Under the pieces are notes generated by a model that ran no database searches, was not told the origin of the DNA, and saw only the letters and a program-made list of their open reading frames with translations. Positions 1 to 9,261 of a stretch of DNA of 64,000 nt are shown here, in pieces (the stretch's first letter is position 1; the number at the start of each line of letters is the position of its first letter). Both the position numbers and the translations under genes were made by a program. The stretch comes from DASQDN01 sp963825845 (lineage in GTDB: Bacteria > Acidobacteriota > Terriglobia > Bryobacterales > Bryobacteraceae): the NCBI GenBank assembly GCA_963825845.1, contig CAWGVL010000029.1:124001-188000 (forward strand), read 5' to 3'.

Positions 1-1992
1 TTCAAGAGTAACCGGAGACGACTCTGCTTGTGGCGAGGCGCTGATAACGAGCTGAGCATTGTTCTCCGTCAGAGGCACCTTTACTGGCGAGAGCGTCACC
101 GTCGACGGAAGCCGCTTTGCCCGGATCAGGAGTTCGGACGCTTTCGCGGTCCCAAACCGCCGAACCGTGACTTTTAACTTGCCATCGCTGCCCTGAGTCA
201 CCGCGAAAACCTCCGGCGTGCTCAGAATCACCTCCGGCGGGGAGGTTACCGTCATCTGCGAATGCTGAACCTGCATAGGACCGTATACATATCCGGAGGA
301 GAGATTCTGATATCTGACAATCGCGTCGTGCTCGACAGCAGTCCCGTCCATAACGCCGCGTGCTTTGATCTTGAACGCAAACTGGCCACCCGTGGACGAA
401 TCCACACGGCACTTCAGGAGAGCAATCGTCCCATCAATGGTCCGGTCTACTCCGCAGGTATCCTTCACGACCGAGTCCACGGGGGCAACGGTTTGCCGAT
501 CGACATTGATTCCAGGCGGGAGTCCTTCCGCCCATACCTCCACCGGAGCATTCCAACCTGCGCGGCGCCGCACGCGCACCTGGACCGTATCCTCCTGACC
601 TTGATATAAGCTCTTGGACGGCTCGCGGAGTTCGACTATGAAGTCTGGCCGCATTCGCTCCGCAGTGAGACGGTAGACGAGTTGTTCGCCGCCGCGATGC
701 ATGCCGTCGCGTATGGCGACATAATATTCGCCAGCGTTGTTGAATGTGTAGCTGAGATCGACGTCCAACTGGTATTCGTCGGACCGTTCATCGACACCCG
801 GATCGTCGGCATACGCGAGCTTCTTGCCTCGAGAGTCGAATAAAATCAACGTGGGATCGAGATGGTAGCCGAGTTTCATTGACTCGCTTCGAAACGTGTA
901 CGAATCGCCGGCCTTGGCGGTGAAGCGAAAGTAGTGGATAGCCTTCGGTCGATCGATGACTCCGTTTAACACGACGGAAGGAGTGACCGGGAGAGCCGTT
1001 GAAAGACTCGCGGGCGCCTTCGTGACTGTAACTTCGGGCAACGATGAAACTCGTATCTCCGTTGGAATTGCAATCTCCAGAGTCTGCATGGAGACATGGA
1101 GTCTATTAGGACCCGTAGGAAGCGTCGCCGGCACGCTGAATCGAACCTGAAGTTCCGACGGGCTCTTTCCCACTATTTGGCCCTTGGTTATACGATCTCC
1201 GATCCATACTTCGTCCGCAAGGTCCAGATGTGTTCCGCTCAAGGTCAGCACCGTGGACTTTCCGGCCGTCAATCCGGCGGGAAAAGTACGACTCACGTAT
1301 GGCACACGACCAACCGCGAGACGGTAATCACCCCCGCCTGCAAGCGAACCGACACGAACAATATATTCGCCCGCTTTGTCGAACTTATAGGTAAGATGCG
1401 GGTCACCAAAGATAGAGGTGTCATCCGTCCACGCGAGTTCCTGCCCCTGCTGATCTAGGATGGCGACGTCGGAATCCAGTCGCGAACCATGCCGCGTCGC
1501 ACTGACGTCAAAGATCAGAGTCTCGCCCGCAGAGGCATGGAACCGGAAGTGATCCCAATCTTCATTGCCGAGCATCCCATTCACAAGTACCGGCAGATCG
1601 ATCGGCTGCGGTTTGCGAAAGTCGTCATTGCCCTCTTTCTCGAGCATCTCCGGCAGTGCGCCGACATCGAAAACTCCGACGTAAACGCCGCGGCGTGTCG
1701 TGAGGCGAAAGTCACGCCGACCAACTTCTGCGGTCCCGTCCGCTGTGACTTTCAGCTTCAGTTTGGACCCGAGTGCAGAGAGGATCTCAGCACGCACTCC
1801 TCGTCCGGCAAACTCGATTGAAGAAGTATCGTGAAGGTTCTGGCCAGACATCTCCACCTCGGCGGAGGAGCCCCGCTGGACTCCATGCGGGAAAATCCCA
1901 CGCACGACAGGCGCAGGCGACGGCAGATCGGGGTCGACTGCAGCCGACGCAATGACAGAGGTGAGGAGCAACAAGGCCAGAAACAATCTCAT
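1..1992 (-). CDS. Exported protein with two PPC domains (partial, C-terminus off the window)
   Basis: The reading frame opens with ATG at 1992 and stays open to the left edge, giving at least 664 residues. It starts with a clear signal peptide (MRLFLALLLLTSVIASAA). An IPT/TIG-like beta domain follows (about residues 25-115), then two bacterial pre-peptidase C-terminal (PPC) domains at about 135-227 and 340-445. Both PPC domains show the typical D/H-hydrophobic FRF start, an 'A/S-G-E/D' turn and the 'T/F-x-x-A-G-E-Y' end. More beta-rich segments follow. Such proteins are common in Solibacteres and Planctomycetes and are secreted or periplasmic. No catalytic motif is visible in this part. The gene starts 3 bp after the MFS transporter stop, so it is probably the last known gene of the TonB-M81-MFS operon. 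Precise function unknown. Confidence 0.75.
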   Translation of the reverse strand, partial: MRLFLALLLLTSVIASAAVDPDLPSPAPVVRGIFPHGVQRGSSAEVEMSGQNLHDTSSIEFAGRGVRAEILSALGSKLKLKVTADGTAEVGRRDFRLTTRRGVYVGVFDVGALPEMLEKEGNDDFRKPQPIDLPVLVNGMLGNEDWDHFRFHASAGETLIFDVSATRHGSRLDSDVAILDQQGQELAWTDDTSIFGDPHLTYKFDKAGEYIVRVGSLAGGGDYRLAVGRVPYVSRTFPAGLTAGKSTVLTLSGTHLDLADEVWIGDRITKGQIVGKSPSELQVRFSVPATLPTGPNRLHVSMQTLEIAIPTEIRVSSLPEVTVTKAPASLSTALPVTPSVVLNGVIDRPKAIHYFRFTAKAGDSYTFRSESMKLGYHLDPTLILFDSRGKKLAYADDPGVDERSDEYQLDVDLSYTFNNAGEYYVAIRDGMHRGGEQLVYRLTAERMRPDFIVELREPSKSLYQGQEDTVQVRVRRRAGWNAPVEVWAEGLPPGINVDRQTVAPVDSVVKDTCGVDRTIDGTIALLKCRVDSSTGGQFAFKIKARGVMDGTAVEHDAIVRYQNLSSGYVYGPMQVQHSQMTVTSPPEVILSTPEVFAVTQGSDGKLKVTVRRFGTAKASELLIRAKRLPSTVTLSPVKVPLTENNAQLVISASPQAESSPVTLE

Positions 1993-1995
1993 GCG

Positions 1996-3282
1996 CTATG
2001 CTTTCCCGGCGTGCACCATGTCCGGCACAGGCTGTTTCTGGTATCGGGGATTCACAAACAGCCACAGAACTGCCGCGATCGATGTTGTTGCAACCCCGAG
2101 ATACAACACAGAGTTCCAATCGTTCGATCGCTGCAGTACCCAGCCCATCAGCGCCGGCGACGCGAATCCTGCGCAATTCGATGCTGCGTTCATCAATCCC
2201 GAGACGGCGCCACCCGACGCGCCCCCGATGTCCGTGGCCGATGACCAGGCGGCGCCCAAATAGAGATCCACGGCTCCAGCGGCCATGCCCATCAGCAGAG
2301 CGGCGACAGCGGGCTGCGGACACCAAATACCAGTGGACATCAGTAGGGCGCCACTCGTTAACGAAACGAACCCAATTACTGTGCGCGCAAACCGGTCGTC
2401 CGTGCGGCGCCCGACAAGATCGGTGATAACTCCACCGATCCAGTTCGCGCCCACCCCAAGAAGAAGAGGAAGCCCCGCATAAAAGGACGACTCCGTCAAC
2501 GACATGCCCCGATGCTCCCGAAGATAGCTTGGAAACCAAGTGATATAGAACTGCCACATGAACGTCGACCCGAACGCGGCTGCGAGCAGGCACCACAGGC
2601 GGCTCGAACGGAGCAGGGGGGCCCAAGGCGCAGGTGTGCTCCGTCCCCCGGCTTCCGATGCTTCCCGCGCATTAGTCGTTTTCGCAATCAAGGCTTGCTC
2701 TGGCGGTTTGACGGCGGAGTGTTCTTCAGGCGAGTTCCGATACCATGCGTACCACAACACAGACCACAGCAGACCGAACGCGCCAAAGACGACAAAGGGA
2801 ATGCGCCATCCGTAATGGAGCACCAGAAGACCTGCAATCGGCGGAGTGATCGCGCCGCCCAACCTGCCGCCGCCGAGAAATGCGCCGAATGCCGTTGCGC
2901 GTTCGTTCACGGGTACCCAACGGCTGAAGGCAGACGCTACTGACGGCGAGAAGGCCGCCTCTAACGCTCCGAACGTAAAGCGTATGGCGATCAGAGAAAC
3001 AAAGCTCCAGGCCGTTGCGGTCAGAGCCGTGAATACGGACCATCCCGCGATGGCGAACGTGACGATATGTCGCGAGCCATACCGGTCGGCGAGAATCCCC
3101 CACGGCGTCTGGCCTAGAAAATAGGAGAGGCTAAAAATACTGAAGACCAGGCCCATCTGCACTTGCGATAACCCAAACGCGCTCCGCATTTCCGGACCCG
3201 CAATCGCGATGCAAACACGATCCGTATAGCAGATCATGTTGATCAGCAGCGCAAGCAGGACGATCGAATGGCGGATTTGCAT
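1996..3282 (-). CDS. MFS transporter, anion:cation symporter (ACS) type, probable sugar-acid importer
   Basis: A 428-residue inner-membrane protein with about 12 hydrophobic segments. The N-terminal pattern NMICYTDRVCIAIAGPEMR resembles the ACS family, which includes hexuronate, galactonate and glucarate transporters ('YxDRxxI...'). The loop 2-3 signature GILADRYGSR (about residues 62-71) is the MFS motif (G-x-L-A-D-R-x-G-x-R). A second charged loop, LVGRRTDDR, follows the sixth to eighth helices. The gene sits 4 bp after the stop of the M81 gene and 3 bp before the PPC protein, so it is translated from one operon with them. Its likely role is proton-driven uptake of the acidic product released by this cluster. 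The substrate is inferred from family and context only. Confidence 0.85.
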   Translation of the reverse strand: MQIRHSIVLLALLINMICYTDRVCIAIAGPEMRSAFGLSQVQMGLVFSIFSLSYFLGQTPWGILADRYGSRHIVTFAIAGWSVFTALTATAWSFVSLIAIRFTFGALEAAFSPSVASAFSRWVPVNERATAFGAFLGGGRLGGAITPPIAGLLVLHYGWRIPFVVFGAFGLLWSVLWYAWYRNSPEEHSAVKPPEQALIAKTTNAREASEAGGRSTPAPWAPLLRSSRLWCLLAAAFGSTFMWQFYITWFPSYLREHRGMSLTESSFYAGLPLLLGVGANWIGGVITDLVGRRTDDRFARTVIGFVSLTSGALLMSTGIWCPQPAVAALLMGMAAGAVDLYLGAAWSSATDIGGASGGAVSGLMNAASNCAGFASPALMGWVLQRSNDWNSVLYLGVATTSIAAVLWLFVNPRYQKQPVPDMVHAGKA

Positions 3283-3285
3283 GAA

Positions 3286-4764
3286 TCAGAGACCCTCGGG
3301 TCTGGGAGTGTCGCGGTCGAGCGGATAAATGGGACGCGGTATCCGCTTGAAAGGAAGGGTCTGTAAATTCGCCGTACTCACGCCCGGAGTGTCGACCACC
3401 ATCAACGCACGAGCGATCGGCTGATAGGCAGATCGAAATCCGTTCGGCGACTTCACTACGACTATTTTGCAGTAGACCGGGTCGATGCCATGGCTGCGGA
3501 ACAATTCGGGATCCACGGTCATCGCGGATCGCTCCGCCATGAGGATCATCACTTGCCCTACCTCAAGGACGACACTCCGACCCATACAGGTCGTTATTCC
3601 TGTGTTATATCCGCGGGCCCGCGCAACCCAGCGGCCATCCGATATCAACTTCACATTTCCCCTGACCTTCACAGGTTCGGAGTGCTCTCTGTCGAAAGCG
3701 CCACCAATCTTCAGCGTCACAGTAGAGCCGATTCCTGCCTCGATGGAAGCAGCCACTCCGTTTGGATCGACAAGGAAAATTGCTGCCGGCTCAGTCAGTG
3801 GAGCACGGATGAGATGTTTCAGCACTCCGGTGCTGTCTCCTGGCGAACCGGACCCTGTGCTGTCCGAGGACTCGGACAACACGATAGGGCCGCCTTTCAT
3901 CTTGAGAGCAGCGGCGATAGCTTCCGGCGCGGACACGAGCGTTGCTTCATATGCTTCCTTCTTATCCCATAGCCTGCGCGCGATGACGTCCGCCTGTTTC
4001 TGCGCCCTACCCTCATCCCCATTGGTCACGGAGACAACAGCGCATCCCATTTCCGCGATGTCCATCCACGGTTGCACAGGAAAGATCGAGACGGCCTCTG
4101 CCTTTCCCTTCCGCTCTAATTCCTGGGCCGCGGTAATCAATTTGTGCATGGGACCACTGGACGTTTGCGACCGCTCGGCCTGCAGGATCAACGGCAGTTT
4201 GCGAAAGGCCATTCGTGGCTGCAGGTTACCGTTGATGATGCGAAGCATGATGCGGGCGGCCTTCTTGCCGGTCTCGAACATGTCGATATGAGGATACGTG
4301 TGATAACCAACGATCGCGCTTGACAGTTCCACCATGCGGCTTGTGATGTTGGCGTGGAGGTCCAGCGAGAGCACGATCGGCTTATCGGCGCCTAGAATGG
4401 ATCGGGCGCGCTGCAAAATGAAGCCTTCGACGTCGTCCTCTCCTTCTGCTGTTTGTGCCCCATGCATCGCGAGCAGCAAAGCATCTGGTTTAGCCCGGCG
4501 AAGTGAGCTTTCGAACTCACCTGTCAGGCGTTCGAAATCCGCACGGACCAGCCGATTCGCGGTAATGGCCCATGCGGCGCAGACTGGAACAATTTCGACA
4601 CTCGATTTTCTAAGCACGTAGATAAAGCCGCCCATCTCGGTCAGCTTTCCTTCGTGCCGTAAGAGGACGTTACGTCCGAAGACAGGAGCAAAATCGTCAT
4701 AGTGCGTTGCGACTGGGGAGAACGTGTTGCTCTCCTGGAGCATTGAAGCGATAGCAATCCTCAA
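3286..4764 (-). CDS. M81 family metallopeptidase (MlrC-like)
   Basis: A 492-residue protein matching the MlrC/DUF1485 family. The N-terminus has the family hallmark MRIAIASMLQESNTFSP. The zinc site expected from MlrC is visible: the Asp and His of SLDLHANIT and the His of HTYPHID (about residues 135-165). The C-terminal MlrC domain contains SESSDSTGSGSPGDS and KSPNGFRSAYQPIA. Founding members hydrolyse amide bonds in linearised microcystin, but most homologues in soil bacteria have no known substrate. It lies 25 bp downstream of a TonB receptor and 4 bp upstream of an MFS importer. A frameshifted paralogue occurs in cluster B at 38852-40357, again next to sugar-acid enzymes. I infer an amidase or hydrolase acting on a conjugated sugar acid; this is not proven. 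Confidence 0.85.
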   Translation of the reverse strand: MRIAIASMLQESNTFSPVATHYDDFAPVFGRNVLLRHEGKLTEMGGFIYVLRKSSVEIVPVCAAWAITANRLVRADFERLTGEFESSLRRAKPDALLLAMHGAQTAEGEDDVEGFILQRARSILGADKPIVLSLDLHANITSRMVELSSAIVGYHTYPHIDMFETGKKAARIMLRIINGNLQPRMAFRKLPLILQAERSQTSSGPMHKLITAAQELERKGKAEAVSIFPVQPWMDIAEMGCAVVSVTNGDEGRAQKQADVIARRLWDKKEAYEATLVSAPEAIAAALKMKGGPIVLSESSDSTGSGSPGDSTGVLKHLIRAPLTEPAAIFLVDPNGVAASIEAGIGSTVTLKIGGAFDREHSEPVKVRGNVKLISDGRWVARARGYNTGITTCMGRSVVLEVGQVMILMAERSAMTVDPELFRSHGIDPVYCKIVVVKSPNGFRSAYQPIARALMVVDTPGVSTANLQTLPFKRIPRPIYPLDRDTPRPEGL

Positions 4765-4789
4765 GCAGATCTCCTAACTTCGGGCTTCG

Positions 4790-7700
4790 TCAGAATACTA
4801 TCTTTAGACTCATTTGACCCACTCGCGCCGGCCCCGCCGAGGAGATGATGCCAAACTGCGGAGTACCAAGCGTTGCTCCAGGCGCTGAGAAGTTTGTATG
4901 GTTCAGAACGTTGAAGAACTCGGCGCGAAATTCCAGACTGACGCGCTCCGCGAATCGAAAGGCTTTCTTGAGATTTACATCAACGTTCGCGAGGCCCGGC
5001 ATGATCAGCGTGCGGGTCTCCTCCGTTCCAAACGTGTAGAGCGGAGCCAGCGCGAACGCATCCGTATCGAACCAGCGATAAATACTACGCTGGTCGCTTG
5101 GGAGATTGCCGTCCCGCAGACGGTTGGCTCGCTGATCGCTCCCGCTATTCAGGCGTGCGCTCGCGCCCTGCACCCCAACGTTGAACGCGCCTCCTGATTG
5201 GAACGTGAGGATCGAACTGAGTTGCCAATCGCCGAATATCACGCCCAACGGTCCGCCGCTATTCAGAAACTTCATACCCTTTCCGAACGGAAGCTGGTAG
5301 ACGGCACTCGTGACAGAAACGTGCTTGCGGTGCGATGCCGAGAGGCCGCGTTGAGACAAGTTGTCGAAGCTCTGTGACGTGGCCCCTCCGGTAGGATTAC
5401 CGGCAATCGAGGAAAACGCCTGATCGATCGTACGAGACAACGTATACGAACTCAGAATGGTCAGACCGTCGCTGAACCGTCTCGTATACTTCAGCGTTCC
5501 GGAATTATAAAAAGTCTTAGCATCGGAGCGGATCTGGGTAACGACCCCATACTGGCTCCATCTCCGCCGGGGCTGAATCGCTCCCGGTCCGGGAGGGGCA
5601 TCATTCGCATTCACCGCACGGTCCCCGCCTAAGGCGAAGTTGCCGGCGTAGCCAATCTCAATCGCATCTTTGCTGGTGAGCTGCTGCGAAATATGAAGCG
5701 ATCGCAACTGCGAGTACCCTGCGCCGAAATCATCCGTAAATCCGGCATAATTGGGCGGCGGCGGCGCACCGGCTGCAGCGGACGGGAATGGCGTGTCAAA
5801 GCTCAGAGTTGGCGCGTTCGGCGCAGCGATGTAGTTTGTCAGCACGGCCCATGGCGGGTTGCTGCCGATGCGTGTCAGCGCCAGTCCCATACTGTAGTTG
5901 TAGTAAATCCCGTATCCGCCGCGGATCACGGTACGGTCGTTCGCAAAAGGCCTCCACGCGAAGCCGAGTCGCGGAGCAAAATTGTTCCAATCATGCGGGT
6001 AGAACGGGTCATTCGCCTTCATGGGGATCGGTTGTCCGGCCACGAAATCGAAGCCGGTAACCTCGCCTCGGGCATCGTGAATCGGTGTACTGGGTTCGTA
6101 TCGTAAACCGATGTTAAGCGTCAGCCTGGAGGATACCCGCCAATCGTCCTGCACATAAAATCCCAGGCGCGTGTTTCGCATACGAACGGTATAGGCACGG
6201 TTTCCGAGACTAGTCTGCTGGGGCCGCCCGATCAGGAAGTCGGCGAACGAGTTCCCCGATCCCACCGGGTTATTGTTTTCAAAGTTAAACTGCCCTCGCA
6301 CGGTCAAACCTTGCGTTCGGTCGGACCGAACTTTGCGACCGTCGAATCCGAACTTGATCGTATGGCGGCTTTTCGTCATCGTTAGATTCGTCAGAAGCTG
6401 CCAGACATCGTCGGGCTGAATGAGCGGGTTATTGGTGAAATCGCCTACCGGGGAATACCCTGCTATCGCAAAGTAAGGAAAGCCATTGGTACGGCCCTCC
6501 GCGGGAATACCCGGAATTCCCAGTTCCTGTTCGATATTGAAGTCTGTGTTCTCGCGTGGATCCGACTGGGTAATGTAGCTGCGGTTGTATGCGATACGCG
6601 ATTCCTGAACAATAGATGGATTCCAGACGCGCGTATGTCCAATGACGACGTTATACGCCTTTAGCGTGGTCGTACGCACGAATCCGGGAAAGAACTCCGC
6701 ATCGGGTCGTACGCGGTTGTCATACGCTCCTCGAGCAAAGATGTAGTCGTTTGTACTGAACCGATGATCCAGGCGATGAATCGTGCTGTCGCTATCGGTC
6801 AGGACGGGCGCGAGAATCTGATAATTGAACACTTCGCCTGGAGTGTTTACGTGTGGAAAATAACCTAATACCGCCTGCGCTTGGCCGGCGATTCGATTGC
6901 CCGGGATAATGTTTCCTGGAAAAGGTTGTCCGTTCGTTGGATCGAGTATTGTGCCCGTAAACGGCGCGCCGGCTGCTGTACGCGTCAGATTGCCCGCCCT
7001 CTGTTCATCTGTAGGGAGCGTGAAACGTCCGAACTGCTCCTGACGAATTCGAATGCCCTCGTAGTTCGAAAAGAAAAACGTCTTATCGCGGCCGTCGTAC
7101 AGTTTGGGGATGTAAACGGGACCGCCCACCGTTCCGCCAAACTGATTCTGCCTCAATTTCGGCTTCGAAGTTGGGAAAAAACCTCGAGCGTCCATCTTGT
7201 CGTTCCGTAGGAAATTGAACAGCGTCCCATGAACATTGTTCGTGCCCGACTTCGTCATAATGTTGACATTTGCGCCAGCTTGAAATCCGAACTCGGCTGC
7301 GAATGTGCCCGTTTGGATCTTGAATTCCTGAATCGCATCGACAGACGGATTGAAAGAATTCCAGTTGTAAAAGCCGACGTTCATGGTGGCTCCATCCAGG
7401 TTCCACTCATTATCGGTATCGCGGTTGCCATGCGCCCAGACGGCGATGCCGCCTGCAAGAAAGCCCTGGAGCGTTGCTCCGCCGGGCACCCCATTCTGGA
7501 TATTCGGCGTCAGAAGAGCGAGTGTGTTGAAATTCCGGCCGTTCAAAGGTAGTTCCACAACGCGCGTATTATCGATAACATCGCCAAAGACGGCGTCCTC
7601 CGTGTTGATGATGGGAACATCGGCGGTCACATTGATCGATTCGGATACGCTACCGGTCTGGAGCGTTGCATCCAATCTCGCGCGCTGCGCCACTTGCAGA

Positions 7701-7981
7701 ACCAGTCCCTTGTTCACTTCCGTTCGGAAACCGTTGGCAGAAACAGTCACTTCGTACTCGCCGATGGGAAGGTTCGTTAAAACATAGTCGCCATCCGCAT
7801 CTGCCTTGGTTTCGCGTACCTGATTCGTCGCTACAGCCTTCGCTCGAATCAAGGCGCCGGAGACAGTGCCGCCCGACGAATCGGTGATAACGCCTACAAG
7901 GCTCGCGGTTGTCACCTGAGCCGAAAGCGGAAGAGTAGCCCAAACAAGCAGGGCCGCAACGGACGTTGTGAATCTGGGCAA
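4790..7981 (-). CDS. TonB-dependent receptor, Oar-like, with N-terminal carboxypeptidase regulatory domain
   Basis: An outer-membrane receptor of about 1063 residues. It has a signal peptide ending near LPLSAQ and a CarboxypepD_reg-like beta sandwich (about residues 25-105, GVITDSSGGTVSGA...DADGDYVLTNLPIGEYEV). A plug with the family motif VVELPLNGRNFNTL follows, then a long 22-strand-type barrel ending in Phe (MSLKIVF). The open frame extends to a TTG at 7987. I prefer the TTG at 7981 because AGGGAG then lies 7 bases upstream, whereas the first TTG nearly touches it. It is the first gene of a leftward operon with the M81 protein, MFS transporter and PPC protein, and diverges from a GntR-LacI regulator that probably controls it. 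It should import an oligosaccharide or conjugate too large for porins. Confidence 0.92.
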   Translation of the reverse strand: MPRFTTSVAALLVWATLPLSAQVTTASLVGVITDSSGGTVSGALIRAKAVATNQVRETKADADGDYVLTNLPIGEYEVTVSANGFRTEVNKGLVLQVAQRARLDATLQTGSVSESINVTADVPIINTEDAVFGDVIDNTRVVELPLNGRNFNTLALLTPNIQNGVPGGATLQGFLAGGIAVWAHGNRDTDNEWNLDGATMNVGFYNWNSFNPSVDAIQEFKIQTGTFAAEFGFQAGANVNIMTKSGTNNVHGTLFNFLRNDKMDARGFFPTSKPKLRQNQFGGTVGGPVYIPKLYDGRDKTFFFSNYEGIRIRQEQFGRFTLPTDEQRAGNLTRTAAGAPFTGTILDPTNGQPFPGNIIPGNRIAGQAQAVLGYFPHVNTPGEVFNYQILAPVLTDSDSTIHRLDHRFSTNDYIFARGAYDNRVRPDAEFFPGFVRTTTLKAYNVVIGHTRVWNPSIVQESRIAYNRSYITQSDPRENTDFNIEQELGIPGIPAEGRTNGFPYFAIAGYSPVGDFTNNPLIQPDDVWQLLTNLTMTKSRHTIKFGFDGRKVRSDRTQGLTVRGQFNFENNNPVGSGNSFADFLIGRPQQTSLGNRAYTVRMRNTRLGFYVQDDWRVSSRLTLNIGLRYEPSTPIHDARGEVTGFDFVAGQPIPMKANDPFYPHDWNNFAPRLGFAWRPFANDRTVIRGGYGIYYNYSMGLALTRIGSNPPWAVLTNYIAAPNAPTLSFDTPFPSAAAGAPPPPNYAGFTDDFGAGYSQLRSLHISQQLTSKDAIEIGYAGNFALGGDRAVNANDAPPGPGAIQPRRRWSQYGVVTQIRSDAKTFYNSGTLKYTRRFSDGLTILSSYTLSRTIDQAFSSIAGNPTGGATSQSFDNLSQRGLSASHRKHVSVTSAVYQLPFGKGMKFLNSGGPLGVIFGDWQLSSILTFQSGGAFNVGVQGASARLNSGSDQRANRLRDGNLPSDQRSIYRWFDTDAFALAPLYTFGTEETRTLIMPGLANVDVNLKKAFRFAERVSLEFRAEFFNVLNHTNFSAPGATLGTPQFGIISSAGPARVGQMSLKIVF

Positions 7982-8109
7982 TAGCAATCTCCCTGAATTG
8001 GTATGCAGTGGTCGTATGCTACTAGTAGACCGGTATATCTGTCAAGCCAAACTTATGTTGACATCTGCAGTTCTGCCGGGTTCAAATGGCATAGTCTGGT
8101 AGGACCACG
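7982..8109. promoter_or_regulatory. Divergent control region between TonB receptor and GntR-LacI regulator
   Basis: A 128-bp gap separates the divergent receptor and regulator genes, so both promoters must lie here. A degenerate FadR-type site, TGGTCGTATGC at 8009-8019, keeps only the left half of the TGGTnnnACCA pattern seen in cluster B. Another imperfect dyad lies around GACCGGTATATCTGTC (8028-8043). No convincing -35/-10 pair could be fixed by eye. The GntR-LacI product of the adjacent gene is the obvious candidate binder. Confidence 0.4.
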
Positions 8110-9261
8110 TTGTCGATAATTGAAAAGGCGGCCAAGATACAAACGAACAGCGCTTCATCGGTTCCCGCTCAGTTGCGGTCTATCCTAGCCAGAGAGATAA
8201 AGGATGGCCGTTACGGCGATTCGGGGCGGCTGCCTTCGGAGCGCGCGCTAGCCGAACGGTTCGGCGTGTCGCGCACATCGGTACGGGAATCGTTAAACCT
8301 CATGGTGAAAGAAGGCGCCCTGGTTCGAGTTATCGGCAAGGGCACCTTTGTGGCGTCCATCATCGGCAACCTGCCGAATGCGGCGAATCCTAATCCGGGC
8401 CGATCTACCGAAGAGAAGCACTTGGCCTTTTTGATCGGTGAGAACATATTTCAGTTTGTTCAGCCCGGCTACAGTCGGATTCTCGTGGGCGCTGAACAGA
8501 CCTGCCGCCACCAGGGCTATCGTCTGCTCTTTCATTCTGTCGGCGAAGAAGAAAACGATCCGCAACTTGGTCTATCTCCGGGTCAGCCGAATGGCATCTA
8601 TGGCTGTCTCGTTGCGGGAGGGCTTCGCAAGAGATCGCTCGATCGGCTCCTTGATTGGAATGTGCCGGTCGTGTTGACTGACTTGATAGTGCAAGACGGT
8701 AATACCAGCGCCGTTGGGGCCGATTATGGGATTGGGACGGCGCAGGCAATCGAGTATCTGGTCGGGTTGGGGCACAAAGCCATAGGTTTCATCGGATTTC
8801 CCAACTCCGAAAAATACAGAACGTATTGGCAGACGCTGGAGAAACTAGAGTTGCCCTATAATCCGCACCTGGTTCAATTCCTCCAATTACCCAACGTCGA
8901 ACCGGGCATCCTCTCGGGCTTCAATGCAATGCAGGAGATGATTGCTTCGGGCTCCTTGCCAACCGCCGTTATCGCAACAAATGACTTAGTGGCGATGGGT
9001 TTGATAGAAGCATTGAAAATGGTTGATATCAGCGTTCCTGAACGAATGAGCGTCATCGGTTGCGATGACTTGGGCCACGATGTCAACCCGCCTCTAACGA
9101 CGATTCGATCCTACCCTGAAGAAGTCGGGCGGATTGCCGCCAGAATGCTGATCGATCAGCTTTCAGGCGCCTCTACACCTGCCAGAATTGCCGTGCCTAC
9201 AGAGTTAGTGATTCGAGGTACCACTGCGGCGCCACCGCCGAAGACGGGAGAAATTCATTGA
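8110..9261 (+). CDS. GntR-LacI hybrid transcriptional regulator
   Basis: A 383-residue two-domain regulator. Residues 18-82 form a GntR winged helix; the recognition region SERALAERFGVSRTSVRESL is of the FadR-like 'SR-x-x-VRE-x-L' type. Residues about 100-370 are a LacI/ribose-binding-protein-like sensor with GHKAIGFIGF, AVIATNDLVAMGLIEAL and the VIGCDDLGHDVNPPLTTIR segment typical of LacI sensors. The architecture is that of AraR (GntR DNA-binding domain plus sugar sensor), so a sugar or sugar acid is the likely effector. The start is TTG at 8110. The stop overlaps the next gene's TTG start (TTGA), so the aminomutase-like enzyme is translationally coupled. A close paralogue sits in cluster B at 40363. 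Confidence 0.9.
   Translation: MSIIEKAAKIQTNSASSVPAQLRSILAREIKDGRYGDSGRLPSERALAERFGVSRTSVRESLNLMVKEGALVRVIGKGTFVASIIGNLPNAANPNPGRSTEEKHLAFLIGENIFQFVQPGYSRILVGAEQTCRHQGYRLLFHSVGEEENDPQLGLSPGQPNGIYGCLVAGGLRKRSLDRLLDWNVPVVLTDLIVQDGNTSAVGADYGIGTAQAIEYLVGLGHKAIGFIGFPNSEKYRTYWQTLEKLELPYNPHLVQFLQLPNVEPGILSGFNAMQEMIASGSLPTAVIATNDLVAMGLIEALKMVDISVPERMSVIGCDDLGHDVNPPLTTIRSYPEEVGRIAARMLIDQLSGASTPARIAVPTELVIRGTTAAPPPKTGEIH

Noticed and set aside
3485..4291. 268-codon plus-strand reading frame
   Set aside because: Antisense shadow of the M81 gene.
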